Origin: Paulownia fortunei
Taxonomy: Eukaryota > Streptophyta > Magnoliopsida > Lamiales > Paulowniaceae
DNA length: 64,000 nucleotides
Reading direction: 5' to 3'
NCBI GenBank assembly: GCA_019321725.1
Contig: CM033120.1
Coordinates: forward strand, 14,104,278 to 14,168,277
In this document: positions 23,958 to 37,000 of the stretch, piece after piece
Layout: each line of letters begins with the position of its first letter
Position numbering within the stretch: the stretch's first letter is position 1
Notes under the pieces: generated by a model
Told to the model about the DNA's origin: nothing
Databases searched by the model: none
What the model saw: only the letters and a program-made list of their open reading frames with translations
Position numbers and translations under genes: made by a program

Positions 23958-26900
23958 ATGGCGAACCAGCTCTACGGCTACAGCCCTAGCAGTTACGGCG
24001 GAGGCGGCGGCGCCACCACCACCAATCTCTACAGCTCTCGATCCATCTTCGACTCCTTCCTCTCAGCTGGCACTACACTGCGTGGCACCTCTTCTAGGTA
24101 TTTAAGCGCCGACACACCCTCCTCTGCCGCCGCCAGTTCCTCTTCAATGCTCTACAATCCCGAAAGCTACTCCACTAGGATTCCTGATATATCCGTCACG
24201 ACTCCCACCCATTTCTATGGCCCCCCGGCGTTGATGTAGGGTCTACAGTTGCCTCTACCGCTTCTGTTTACGCCGGTTTGAAGCGTACTTCCTCGGAATG
24301 TAAGAAATCTTTACTGTTTTTTGTTTTCTTTCAATGCGTGCATACTTTCTTTTGCTGTAATGACCTAATTTCGCTAATTCTTATGCAAAGAAGTTTGTTA
24401 TTAGCATTAAGCTTACGTTGAGTTAGTTTCTTGGTCCATATTGTGACAATAGTTTTATTAGTGACATAAAGAGACTTGGGCTTTGTTTGGTTCGGTTTTC
24501 CAAAATCCCATTTTTCTTCTCCAAAGTGAAAATGTACCTTTCCCCAAAATAAGATTTTGGTTGCCCAAAATACTTATCAATCATTATTTTAATTAATTAA
24601 TTCTAAGTACTATTATAACTTTACTAACTACAATAAAAATAATATAACAAAATAATATTTCCCAAAATTAACACATTCTTATCTGAAAATATACCACATC
24701 ATTATTTTATAAATCACACAAAACATTATCTAATCCCAATATCAAAATTCATTCTCCCAAAATATATTGTCCCGAAATACTAGAAACAACACCAAACAAA
24801 GCTCTAGTGTTTTTATTCTTAAGCCGATTAAAGCGTAGCTGTCCTAAATAGTTTCGTATTTCATGAAATTCTAGTAAATTGAAGGGGTTGGACAGCCTTC
24901 TTGCAAGGAAGGACCATGTTTATAACTTGTGAAATTTTGTTGCAATGGTTTACTGTTTCTGGCTACAGTCTTCCAAGGTCAACAACTATAATATTTATAT
25001 AGTAGAAAATAGGGCTATCAATCATGTTGAGCGGCTAGCTGAGCTTCCTTAAGCTCATATTCAGCTTGATATTCTATGAGCTTTTGCTCCTAAGGCTTGA
25101 ATTTGTTTGAGGCTTTTTTTTCCCTTCAAAGGTTGGGCTTATTTTGAAAATAAATACGAGCTTCAAGCGAGCCGGAGCCTGCCCAAATTTATTTATTTAG
25201 TTTTTTTAGCATGAACAGTAAAATAAATTTGAATCATCAAATAACTACAACTAGCAATCTCAAAACAAGCCAAAATTTTTAATATGAAAATTTTGAATTC
25301 TTAGGTTTTTAAGTAAATTACATTGTTAATTCTTATATAATATATGATTAATATCTACATATAACGAGCCCAAGCCTAATCCAGTCACTCCTACCTCCGC
25401 TCATGCTTGTCTTGATTTGAAATAATATTAAGCTCGAATTGAAAATTAATCAAACTGAGCATGTGAGTTTCGAGCCGGCTTGGGCTCATTGATAGTCCTT
25501 ATTCTCCCAGAGAGGTTGGCACCACATTTTAGTTCCATCCTTCATTTATATGCGCTTGCCATGTCAGCTTAAGGCTTGATGCTTCCTCTGCTTCATCAAG
25601 AAAATAATTTGGAAAAGAGTTGGAACCTTTACCCTTAATTATAACACATACGGCTGTTTCTATACACTGGGTATGTTTGCTAAAATGTCATTAACATACA
25701 TCTTTATTGCCTTTGCCAATGTAATTTTGTTTTCTGTGTGTTGTCTGCTTATGAAAGTAAGCGTTGGCTTGTACAGCACCCTTAAATTAGCTCCTTACTA
25801 TATATTATAAGTCCTTTAGTGGTATGATGACATTATTGACTATTTTTTTTGTTGAATTATACGTATATGTGGTTAATTTTTAAATATATGGAAGCTTGAT
25901 ACATAATTGGCTGTTTCAAGCTTTTGTTTTCTGATTCTTAATTTATACAGGTCTGAGCTTAACAATTTTAGCGGCCAATACTTTTTACCTTGATTTCTTT
26001 TCGTATATAAACAACAATCCTATTTATATAACATATATGCTTGGTTTTCTTTATATGTGTCTACTATCTATCTAGCACTCTATCATCCGACTGTTTTGAA
26101 TTCCCATAACACAATTGGGCAATCTGAAGCTTGGTATTCGACAATTCCTTTAGTCAAGCGTCCTAGATATGAGAATTCGAGCCATTTGCCCATTTATCCC
26201 CAGAGGCCTGGAGAGAAGGACTGTGCCTTTTATATGCAAACAAGAACCTGTAAGTTTGGAGATAGCTGCAAGTTTGATCATCCTATTTGGGTTCCGGAAG
26301 GGGGAATCCCAGATTGGAAAGAGGTGATCCTTTTGCTATTTTACTGCCTTGTAATACTCCATCGATTAAGTTACTGACTTTATTTTGTATTTAACTCGTA
26401 GCTCTGTATTCTATTTGGCTTATGTGGTTATTAGTAAATTAGTTTATTTCATAACGAGGCTCATCTAGTACTTAGTATTTCTACTATGCTACATGATGAA
26501 ATGTTCTCTGCACCAATAGATTGTCTTTATTTATTCAGCTATATTATACTTGAGGTAATACCATGATCAAATATTACATTGTACTTTTAACCATTATACT
26601 TCTTGTATTAGTTAAACTAATACAAATTGCGGCAATGAGGTCTTGTTGTATACAAAAGAAGTCAAAAGTTTTACCACGGGATGCATGAGACCAGCATGTC
26701 TAACTGGTTGATAAAATAAGCTATATAAACTGTCCATCTCCATAAAATATGCTATATAATCTGTCCATCTCCCCTTTTTGTTTAGTATAAGATTCTAATT
26801 GTTCTGTAAAAGTTATTTCACTCTTGTCAGGAGGTCTTTCTTTTTTTCTTTTTGTGTTTGGGGGTGGGGGTAGATATATATTCTGAGTTAAGTTTTGGTG

Positions 26901-29900
26901 AACACATTTTTACTATAGATCTCAATCAGCACTTGGTTTTGCTCTGAAATTAGGAACAATCTCTCTGCAATTGTTCTGTTTATGCATGCAATTCACACAT
27001 TCTTTATGTTTCTGCGGTAATGCTATGTCGTATATCATTTTGGTAATGTTCGTCTCCCATATATATGCCTGCATTCTCTTACATAGGGCATGGTTGATTA
27101 AAGCCAAATGTTGTTTCATAGTGATGGCTTCACATGACAAAATAAACTTCATCCAATATCTTTTTCCGTTACTTTTGCCACTTTCACTAGGCTGTAAAAT
27201 GTGTGACCACATTACTTGACCAGTAAACTGTGAGTATCTCACTTTTTTATTTACTAATCATGTGTGGAAGCATGTTTTCTTTAGGTTCAAAAGTCAGAAG
27301 TATAAGTTTTTCTCCTCATGGTGCATGAATCTCTTTTACTATATACATGTATATATAGATGTGCTTACAATTGGGGAAACTGTGTTGGGATGTTGTCCAC
27401 AGATTTTGTTGCGTTTCTCAACTGTATACAAGAAGTTTCTTGAGAGAAGCATATCAATCTGGCAATTAAATTTACTATTTAATGCTGAATCTTACAGAAT
27501 AGGGTTAAGTACACTTTACCCCCCTCAACTATATGACATGTCTCATTCACCCCCTTACGTTAAGAGTTGTAACACTTACTCTCTTGAACTAAATGTTTGG
27601 ATAAGATTGTTCTTATGCCATGTGAATTTATATAGCACCCAATATATTTTGAGCATTTTACACCATAAATTCAACTTCGCATTCTTCCTTAACCAGAAAA
27701 ATATATTTTTTAATTATAATATAGAAAAAGTAATTAGTAACTTAAGTAATTCAAAATTTAAAAATTAAATTAATAAATAGTATAATAATAAACAAACGTA
27801 TTAAATGTGAAAAAAATATTTTGATTGTTTGAACTTACAATGAAGTTATTAACTATCAAATCTAAATTAATTTTGAATATTTTTTATATAAATGAATAAG
27901 TATATCTCCGTTAATAGTTATATATATATATATTTTAAAGTGAACAAAGATATTTTTCAACAAATCTTGGACTCTTTTGAAGAAAAATGAATAAATATAT
28001 CCTTGTTCAATTTAAATATATATTTATGTATCTGAATTAAGTTTACATTTAAGTATATATGTATTAAATTAAGATTACATAAGTATACATGTATATATTG
28101 AATTAAGTTTACATAGATATATTTATTCATCTTTATCCAAAAGATTCCATAATTCATTTAGGTTAAATAGTTAATAACTTAATTTTAAGTTCAAATAATC
28201 AAATAATTAATTTGTGTTCTAATATTTTTTTTGTTTTTTTTGCATTTATTATACACAATCATTGCTTTAGCTTTTAAAATTTGAATTACTTTAGTTATTA
28301 ATTACTTTTCCTGTATTATAGTTAAAAAATATGTTTTTCTAGTTATGAAAGAATTTGAAGTTGAATTTTGGGTGCAAAATGCTCAACATACTTGCTGAAC
28401 TATATATATATATATGTGTATATATATAATGATATAAGGGCAATTCCATCCAAATATTTAGTCCACGGGCTAAAGTGTTACACTTGTTAGTTTGGGGGGG
28501 GTAAATGAGGGGGGTAAAGTGTATCTAACCCTATGCAATATGAATTTCGATAGTCAATATACTTGGTCAGTATATAAATTTTGAAAGATTTAAGTTTGCC
28601 ATACATGCACATCTATGTGTTGCTTAATTTCTGGACTTAGCAGGAACAAGCTGTGCTTCTCAACTGACATAAAGGTGAAGTCAGAAAAGTCACTGCATTG
28701 ATCATGACCCATAAAGCATATTCTTATCTTACCAACCTCTGATGGGGAAGTTAGTGCCACTAGAAACAGATGAAGTATCTTAATTGATGTTTATATGGTT
28801 AATTTGCTCTTGGTTTTGTTATGTTATTCACAACACCCATTTACATTGTTTTGTTGTAAAAATATCACATTGATGCTGTTCTTTTTCTGACTCTTTAAAT
28901 CATAGCAGTATAGCTGTCTGCATATCTTTTAAAGAAGGGACTAATCATTTGTATATGATGCTTATAGATGCCTATATTTCTGGTCATGTTCAGCATAGAA
29001 ATATTAGAATCTGTGGGAGTCGATGGGAAACAATAATGATAAGTTTATGTTCATGAATTAAAAAAAAATCCTGATGGTTCTATATTTAACAAATCATGTT
29101 AAGAATATGCACTTTCTTACAGAATCTTAGTTAGTGAAACAATTTCGATAGGCATTTTAAGATTTATTTATTTATTTTTTATTGGTAGCAAATTGTGTTT
29201 GGAGGTTTAGTAGTATGTTACTCATTAAAGGATGTTTGGTTGCTTTTCTTCACTTAGATCTTAATGTGATTTTACTCTGCTGGTTTTAGTGCAATTGTTC
29301 TTTTGAGATATCTATTTCAACGTTATGATATATTTGGCATGTTTTTTATAACTGTGTATTCAGGTTCCGTTTGTACCAAACGAATCCCTCCCTGAGAGAC
29401 CTGGCGAGCTGGATTGTCCTGTAAGCTGGATTCCAAAATCTTACGCTCAATTGCAGCACTTGATGGTCTGGATTTTCATTTCTGTTTGTTAAAAATGTAC
29501 CAGTACTTTCTGAAGACTCAAAGATGCAAGTTTGGTATTAACTGCAAATTCAACCACCCAAAAGATAGAACCACACCCCTGGTAGGTCTCTTAGGCATAA
29601 CTCTCTTCCCTTGTTTTATTTATGTCTGTTACATTTTTCAACTCCTCACTTATTGACTTGATACTAGGGTGCTCCTGAGAATGGTGATGTCTCTGTCTTA
29701 CCTGAGAGGCCATCAGAGCCTCCATGTGCAGTAAGATACTTTTCTCATGAGGGCATTGTTTGGTGCTTGTCCTGGCACAGCTGTCTAACTCGATGTAATT
29801 TAAGCAGTTCTATATGAAGACTGGAAAATGCAAATTTGGTACGACCTGCAAATTTCACCATCCCAAAGGTGTGCAGATACAATCAGCTGGAGAAGAAAAT

Positions 29901-32900
29901 GGCACTGGGATGCACAACAAAATATTTGGGGATACAAAGCCAGTCCAGCCACCTTTTACCCCATCATTGTTGCATAACAGCAAAGGCCTTCCCATCAGAC
30001 CAGTATGCATATTTAAAAAATCATGATTATAGAAAGACGGTATTTTCAATGATTATAAATTGACTTGTGCTGAAATCTTTTATTTATGTCTCCGGATGGA
30101 TTTTATGTTTAGAGGAAAAATTCCATCACATGTGAAGAAAAAAGTACACCATGGTCTAAAATTGTCTTCTGATTAATGCATGGCTAGTGTAGGGATTTCT
30201 GACATGTGACATAATGATTCGTATGTGTTTATGTATAATGGAAATAACACAAACTTCCTCCTTATGATGATCTCATTTTGTGTATGCCCTCCCAAATTGT
30301 GCCATGTCCTGGTGCACCTAAATATTATTGTGAAAAGAAAGGAAGGGGAAAAAAGAAACAATTCTTTTTCGGAGAACTTTGCTTCCATTTTCAACTTTTG
30401 TTTTTGTTTTGTGAGATATGCTTGCCTACTTCGATGGAGGTTTGCATGTGGAGAGGGGCAATAAGGTGGTGGTGGGGAAGTTTGTTGCTTATTTATGTGA
30501 ACTTCTTTCATTAGGTTATTCATAGGACCATTAAAATGCTGCATCAAATTCAAAAGAGCTGGTGGTTAAACTCAATCTTCACGAGTCTATTCAAAGTTGT
30601 GAACTTGGAGGCTGTTGGACCCATTTATGTTTGCTTGATGGTTCACTGTACCCCTATCATTTGTATTTGAAGGATTTTGAGAATAGTGATTTGAACCGAA
30701 AAAGAAATAATCTCACCTAAATTGTTCTCCTTTTCAATATGGTCCAACTTTTAGCCTTCTTTTTGGTACTCGAATTTGTTTTTTGGTGTGCTTTCCTCTT
30801 TACTTGTTGGCTACCTTTGACAGGGAGAAGAAGATTGCCCGTTCTATCTAAAAACTGGCAGGTCAGTACATCCCCTGTCCTGTAACAACTGTAACATTTG
30901 CTCTGCTCCTGCTCTGTGTGCCCTGAAGATACATAACGGGGGGATGACATAATGTTTTCTAATATATTGTTTTTGTACTTGATGAAAACAGCTGTAAGTA
31001 TGGGACCACTTGCCGCTACAATCATCCAGACAGAAATGGTAAGTGGGATTAATTTTACATTGTGCCAAATTTTGCTTACTTCAAGATGATAAATTTTTGA
31101 AGCTTTAGTTGGTGATCAATCCACCAGCAGCTGCTATTGCCCCTACTCTTCTAACCTCTCCCTCAACACATTTCAACATTGGTGTTGTTGCCCCTGCAGT
31201 GTCTCTCCTGTCAACGTTTGATCCAAGGCTGACTCAAACAATGGTAAATTGGAAACCATTTATGTTTTGTGCTGGTTTCATAATATATATTTGGTGCATA
31301 AATATGAAGGAAACATTGAGATTGTGTACTATCTCAGATTTTTGATACTCTTGATGTTGTCTTAATTGTAGATTGGCTATTATAACTGTCTTTTATCATT
31401 TCTCCATGCATTCTAAACTTCTGGGGTAAGCTGTTTACATATTTGACATGTGAAGCTAGGTTACTAATGCACATGTTGCTTCTGCTAGCTCCGAGATTTT
31501 ATTTGATTTTGTGATTGATAGAAGTTGATTTTCATATTTTGAAGTTGTTCTCATGGATGTTACTTATTTGCTTGTTGCAGCTTGGATTGGGTCCAACTAT
31601 TTATCCTCAACGACCAGGACAGATGGAATGTGATGTGCGTATCCACTTAATTTACACATTTAGCAGTAGATGATGAGTAATTTTTCTGGAGTTCTATGAT
31701 TTATTTTGTCTGAACTTGGTGTCTGTATTTTTCCTTTTATTTAAGGTTTAGCATCTACTTCCTTAGCTACAGAGTGTATTTAAGTATTGATTTATGAATG
31801 ATTGGAACTTGCATGGCTTCTGAATAGGCTGTTTCTCTTGATTATTTGCAGTCCCAGCTGGGCAACTTGTTGATTTTAACAATTTAAAGTCCCAGACTTT
31901 TATCAGGGATCTGCATGTATATAATTTGTTTTTCTTGTGAACCACTTTGGGCTTGTCCTCTGGCTTAATATTCTTTAGTATGAATCTGCATATTTCTTCT
32001 TTTTTTTTCTATTTTTTTCTTATTTTTTTTGTTTTATTCAACTTTTTCCGGTTCAAGTACTACATGAAAACTGGGATATGTAAGTTTGGGGACAACTGCA
32101 AGTTTCACCACCCTATTGATCGTTTAGCACCCAGAGCATCAGCTAAAGAATCTCTACAGAAAAATGTGAAGCTAACTCTTGCAGGCCTGCCGAGGAGAGA
32201 GGTATTTTTTTGAGCCTTTGATGATAACTTAATCACACAACTTCTTTTGGGTTGTATTCAGACACACTTCTCGGCTGAAGCCTGAAGGAAATATTCATTG
32301 TGATTGTTTCTGCTTCTCTTATATGTAAATGAATTTTATATCACTTTGGAGGGATGGGGTTTTATCTCTTCAATTTTGTTCTAAAGTTACAGACACCATA
32401 CATCTGAGCTGAAATGCTAAATTACATATTTTATGTGGGCCCTAAAATTGCCTATTATTTGTCTCATTAGTGAGAAGGCACATAAATTGCTTAGTCTTTG
32501 TCTCATTAGTGAGACAGCCATATGTTGAATACGAAAAGGAAACAGTTTATGTTAGCTCTATCTAGATACATGTTGAATAACAAATTTGTCTAGAAAAACT
32601 TATAGCCTAATCCTTAATGGTTTAACTATATATCTGCCTCTTTTTTGCATAGGAGACAATAACCGGTGTTGTTCTTGATTCCTGTATTTGATGTTCATTT
32701 TGTTGAACAAGGCCAATAATATTAGTGACTGTATTTTCCTTATATTTTTCACGAGTCATTATCATTTTCTATCGGATCAATTTGCTAATAACTTGAAATA
32801 ATACCAGATTTTTGTTACATTAACCAAAAAAAAGTCTAGAAAAACATGTTGACAAGAAATGATGTAATGATGTTAAACATAAAGTGATGGTGAGACTTAA

Positions 32901-33201
32901 AAAACCATTAAGGAACACATCAGGAGGTTAATGTAAAGTATTATCTCTGTCCCTTTGCATTAGGTGTTAGTGGCTGTGAGGTTTTAGTTCTAAATTTATC
33001 TCTTGCTTATCTCCATTTATTTTGAATTTTCTTTTTTCGTTATTTATATCGTTTGGTTAAACAATCACTTTGTGTCGATCATGTTTATAGGGTGCTATAC
33101 ACTGTCCGTATTATATGAAGACTGGAACGTGCAAATACGGAGCAACATGCAAGTTTGACCACCCTCCTCCTGGAGAGGCGATGGCTATGGCAACATCATA
33201 A
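23958..33201 (+). CDS. HUA1: CCCH zinc-finger RNA-binding protein, HUA1-like, with a frameshift in exon 1
   Basis: Twelve exons: 23958-24299, 26076-26323, 29364-29420, 29504-29581, 29668-29730, 29808-30002, 30824-30861, 30992-31038, 31128-31243, 31581-31634, 32058-32201 and 33091-33201 (TAA). Six CCCH fingers of the C-X7-C-X5-C-X3-H type are present, starting at [71 protein letters not shown] and [14 protein letters not shown]. Six fingers and flanks such as [13 protein letters not shown] and [12 protein letters not shown] are diagnostic of HUA1, which binds RNA and promotes AGAMOUS pre-mRNA processing. The frame breaks in exon 1: after THFYGPP, six C at 24221-24226 lead to a stop at 24237-24239, while the expected [10 protein letters not shown] continues in another frame. 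All later exons are intact. One added base would give about 497 residues. A sequencing or assembly error is the simplest reading; a real mutation is possible. Confidence 0.9.
24478..24803. mobile_element. MITE in intron 1 of the HUA1-like gene
   Basis: The element is about 326 bp long. GCTTTGTTTGGT at 24480-24491 is matched exactly by ACCAAACAAAGC at 24791-24802, giving 12-bp terminal inverted repeats. The interior is noncoding and AT-rich. The terminus resembles those of plant Tourist/Harbinger-type or hAT-type MITEs; no target-site duplication is clear enough to decide. Confidence 0.7.
25009..25500. mobile_element. Second inverted-repeat element in HUA1 intron 1
   Basis: The left end reads AATAGGGCTATCAAT and the right end, reversed, AATAAGGACTATCAAT. 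Inside both ends lie G/C-rich words of the GAGC(C/G)GGC kind common in plant repeats with nested GAGCTCGAG motifs. The length is about 490 bp and there is no open frame. Confidence 0.6.
27500..28533. mobile_element. Foldback (long inverted repeat) element in HUA1 intron 2
   Basis: The termini are TAGGGTTA..TACACTTTACCCCCCTCA on both sides, with two mismatches in 28 bp. Beyond the tips the arms stay complementary for several hundred bases: for example AAGTTATTAACTAT and GAATTACTTTAGTTATT-type words recur in inverse order around 27700-27960 and 28130-28360. The centre holds repeats of GAATTAAGTTTACAT. There is no transposase. The open frame at 27262-27768 spans the intron and the left arm and is not a gene. 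Confidence 0.85.
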
Positions 33202-34099
33202 GGGCCCTCAGTTTCAGCTGCTGGTGAAGGAAAAGATACTGGAGAAGATGCTTAAATCATTCAGGCACAACAGCCGCACTAGAGTTTTAACAGGGTCAAA
33301 CTTACCCGAATCCTTTTCCTGCACAATGGTTTAGTCTGTATCCTGGAGATTTTTTGGTGTTCATGAAATATTTGTTGGATGAATCCTTTTGGATTTATAT
33401 TATTATGTTGATATGTAGCATAGTTTCTGTTTGTTGCAATTGAAGTGGCTTTATGCCTATAGGCTTGTTTGATATGTTCTGAAGCTTCTTCGGCCTTTTG
33501 AAATATTTATTATTTTCATAGGATAAGATGAAAAATAGGTATGATTAAAATTACGTTCTCTGTTCCAAATATTGAAATATAATGTCTGAATTGTTTATAT
33601 ATTATTTTCTTTTTTCTTTTTTTTTTTGTAACACAACATCATTAATTTTCTATCAGTTGCTTTAAGAAATAGAATTGTTAAAATGAACAAAATCTAGTTC
33701 AAATTTTCTTTAACCTTCATAAAAAACTTTGTCTGCTTCACGCAAAATAATAAGAATATTATAATTTCATAACAATGTAAATCTCATTATTAATATAGCA
33801 TTATTGTCGACGAATTTTTCATATGCTCGTAGAACTAAAAAGCCCCCCCCCAAATTTCACGTGGCATTGGTTGATTGGACGCGAGGGCTAATGACGTGGC
33901 AACTCCAGAGCTACGAATTTTCCTGGCTGCCTAATACGGATGATAATTTTCCCTGCTTTTGTCTGAGTGGAATGCATGATGATAAAAGAACTACTCTAAT
34001 GGCAAAAAAATTCAAGCAATTTTCCGAAATTCTTAGATTAGCAGAATCCGAAATCGAAAGCAGTAACTGCAGACGGATGAGCGGATTCTGGTAATCGTA
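33202..34099. other. Spacer between the HUA1-like and ABCD2 genes
   Basis: The first 300 bases or so are the HUA1-like 3'UTR. The middle is AT-rich with a T run near 33620. The last 250 bases are less AT-rich and are the probable 5'UTR and promoter of ABCD2. An open frame at 33804-34094 has no motif and is likely leader sequence. Confidence 0.5.
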
Positions 34100-37000
34100 A
34101 TGCCGAGCAAGATGATAGGAATGGAATCCCCAGCCCACCTGCCAGCACAAAATTTCTGTAAAGCTCAAGCTTTCTCAAGTGCAAGGACCGTTTTTTTCAG
34201 CACCTCCCAATCCCATGGCAGCAATTGCAAGCATCACAAGCTGTACTGCTTCACATTATCGCCTAAGTATTCATTTTTCGTCGATGCTCGGAGGAAAAAT
34301 CATAAACCCACTTCATTTTCAGCTTTTGTCTGTCATTCCTCCTCGGCGTCGCCGCAAACTAATCAGGTTTTTATTTTGTTTTTTATTCCTTAATGATGTT
34401 TAAGGTTCATGTTCTTCAAAGTGCGTTAACAAATGTGCCCACTTTTGTTTGTGTATTTAGGAGGATGCTCAGAGAAAGGTTCCTGATGTTCAAACGTTAG
34501 TGAGAAGATTCTGGAAAGTGGCTGCTCCGTATTGGTTCTCCGATGATAAGATCGAGGCGCGGTGGCGGCTGGCCGCTGTTTTTGCTCTCACTTTGGGGAC
34601 CACTGGAATTAGCGTTGGCTTCAATTTTCTTGGCCGCGACTTTTACAACGCCCTAGCCAGTATGATTTCTTGATTTTTTTTTTCTTTTTCATTTTGTTTC
34701 TGTTGGTGTTTACTGCATTTTTCCAGTAGTTTAATTTGCTGATATGAGGGTGATGTTTGGCGTGTGCTTCGGTTTACTGAAGACAAGGACCAAGAACAGT
34801 TCACCAAGCAACTGTTGTACTACCTGGCAAGTTTTGCTGGTGGAATTCCGGTGAGCACATTGCTCCATTTTCTTAGGTATAGTCTTTTCTGCATTCTTTA
34901 TAGGCATGGCTTTGTTGCTTCTACTATAATACCTAATACTGGAAACAAGTTCAAATTTTCACGTCTCATTTTCTTTAGTTGCTACCTAGAGGATCATATG
35001 ACTATGCAACCTTTAGGTTGTTGTTTACTGGAAAATAATCTGTTGCAATCTCTCGGTATCATGAGAGATTTTGTAAATTTATTGGATGAGTTAGTTCGCA
35101 TGAATATCTCGTTTGTCTCTTTTCAATGAATGTCCGATGATTGCTCCTTTTATTACTTTCCTACATATTTGAATATTAGCTTGTAGTGAGGAGATGTGTA
35201 ACAGATTTCCTTTACCTTACACTAAATTCAATATAATCAGATTAGGATTTTTCATATATTACTGATTGTTTTCAAGGAGTAAGAATTATCTCTCCCCCTG
35301 AAAGTATAGGGTAATTTAAATGTCTAAACTTAAGAATTCCGCCATTCACAATAAAAATTCTCTCTACATGAAATAAAGAGTAGTTTGAACAGCTAAAATT
35401 TAGAAATTAATTGTGTTTGTATATGTTTGCACATACATTTCCTCATGTTATACTTGTGACCAAACAAGGGAAGAATGTTCTTTTCTGGCATTTCAAAAGG
35501 ACTCCAATTATTTGTGGTCAAGGGTGGTTCTTCTACTCTGTTCTCTTCTCATCTCTTCTCTCTCTCTCTCAGTTAATTATTGTGCTAACTCTGTTGATTT
35601 TAGGCATCATTGCTGCTGAAATTATTGTTTTTCAGGTTTTTGTTGTGCGAGATTATGCAAAAGATACTCTTTCTTTAAGATGGAGATCTTGGATGACAAG
35701 CTATTACATGGATCGCTATCTGAAGAATCGAACTTTTTACAAAATACAATCTCAGTCAATTATTGATAACCCTGATCAACGGATTGTTGATGATTTAAGT
35801 TCTTTCACTGGCACTGCTCTTGCATTTTCCTTGACACTCTTCAATGCGACTGTGGACTTGATATCTTTCAGTAACATTTTATATGGTATTTATCCACCCC
35901 TTTTTCTCGTACTTCTTGGGTACTCACTTGGTGGAACAGCTATCAGTGTCTTCCTTGGGAGGGTAATTTTTTCTTCTTTGAAAGTCAATGTAGTCATTAA
36001 TCATTACACTTATCAATTGTGCATCTTTGGAACTTCAAGTCGTAATAAAATATTTTTCTAATATACTTATATTAATGTACATGAGATTATTTCCTTCTGA
36101 TGATGAGAAGTGTACTTTTAGGGATTGGTGACTCTAAACTTCTTGCAAGAGAAAAAAGAAGCAGATTTTCGTTATGGACTTGTTCGAGTTAGAGAAAATG
36201 CAGAATCCATTGCATTTTATAATGGCGAGGAAAATGAAAAGCAACTACTGCTGCAACGGTTCAGAAGCGCATTTGAAAATCTTAGTGTATGTAAAGTCTT
36301 AAGATTTTTGTCTTTTAAAGTACTATCTCTAAAGTTTCATTTCCTAGAGCCCCTACTTATGTAACTTCCACTTCCGAAGCACATTCAGAATCAAAATATT
36401 TTATTTCTTATAGCATCAAACTCCTCTGGAGGGGTTGGAGGCAATCTGCATAACTTAAAACACAGAATTGTGAAAATACAACTGCAATTAACTTTTGATC
36501 AACATTGTCCATCAATCATTTCCTAAGTGGATCCGACCAATTATGCTATAGAATTGGCTGCTTAATCCTCTATTCAGGTGATTGTTACTTGATATAATAT
36601 AGAATGCAATGTGACTCTTGAAATCTTTCTTGACAGAAAGAAAAAATCTCATGCTTGATTTCAGAACCAGGACAGTTGAATAAAATGCCTGACAATATTT
36701 TGAAAACTGCATTATGAATTTACAAAGCTAGATTCAGCCAAGTTTAACATATTGTGAGAAAGCCTGAGAAAAACATTGAAAAAAGTAGTATGAATACACA
36801 AAGTTATTTTGTGGATAAATCCGACTATTTTCTTGTATAAATCACTTGAGTCTTGTTCATTTGGAGGCAAAGAAGTGAATTTTAGATGCTGCAATTATTT
36901 TATTGCTCTCTTCTAAGTAAAGGAAAGAAGCAAATGAATACTGCAGATGAAGGAAGTAAGTAACTTGAAAACAGGAATATGTACATCCCATATCTTGTCC

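Noticed and set aside
27262..27768. Open frame of 168 codons on the plus strand
   Set aside because: It lies in HUA1 intron 2 and runs into the left arm of the foldback element; no motif and AT-driven composition.
35411..35635. Extension of ABCD2 exon 4 upstream
   Set aside because: The frame stays open through the intron, but TTTTTCAG at 35635 is a good acceptor and family homology begins there.
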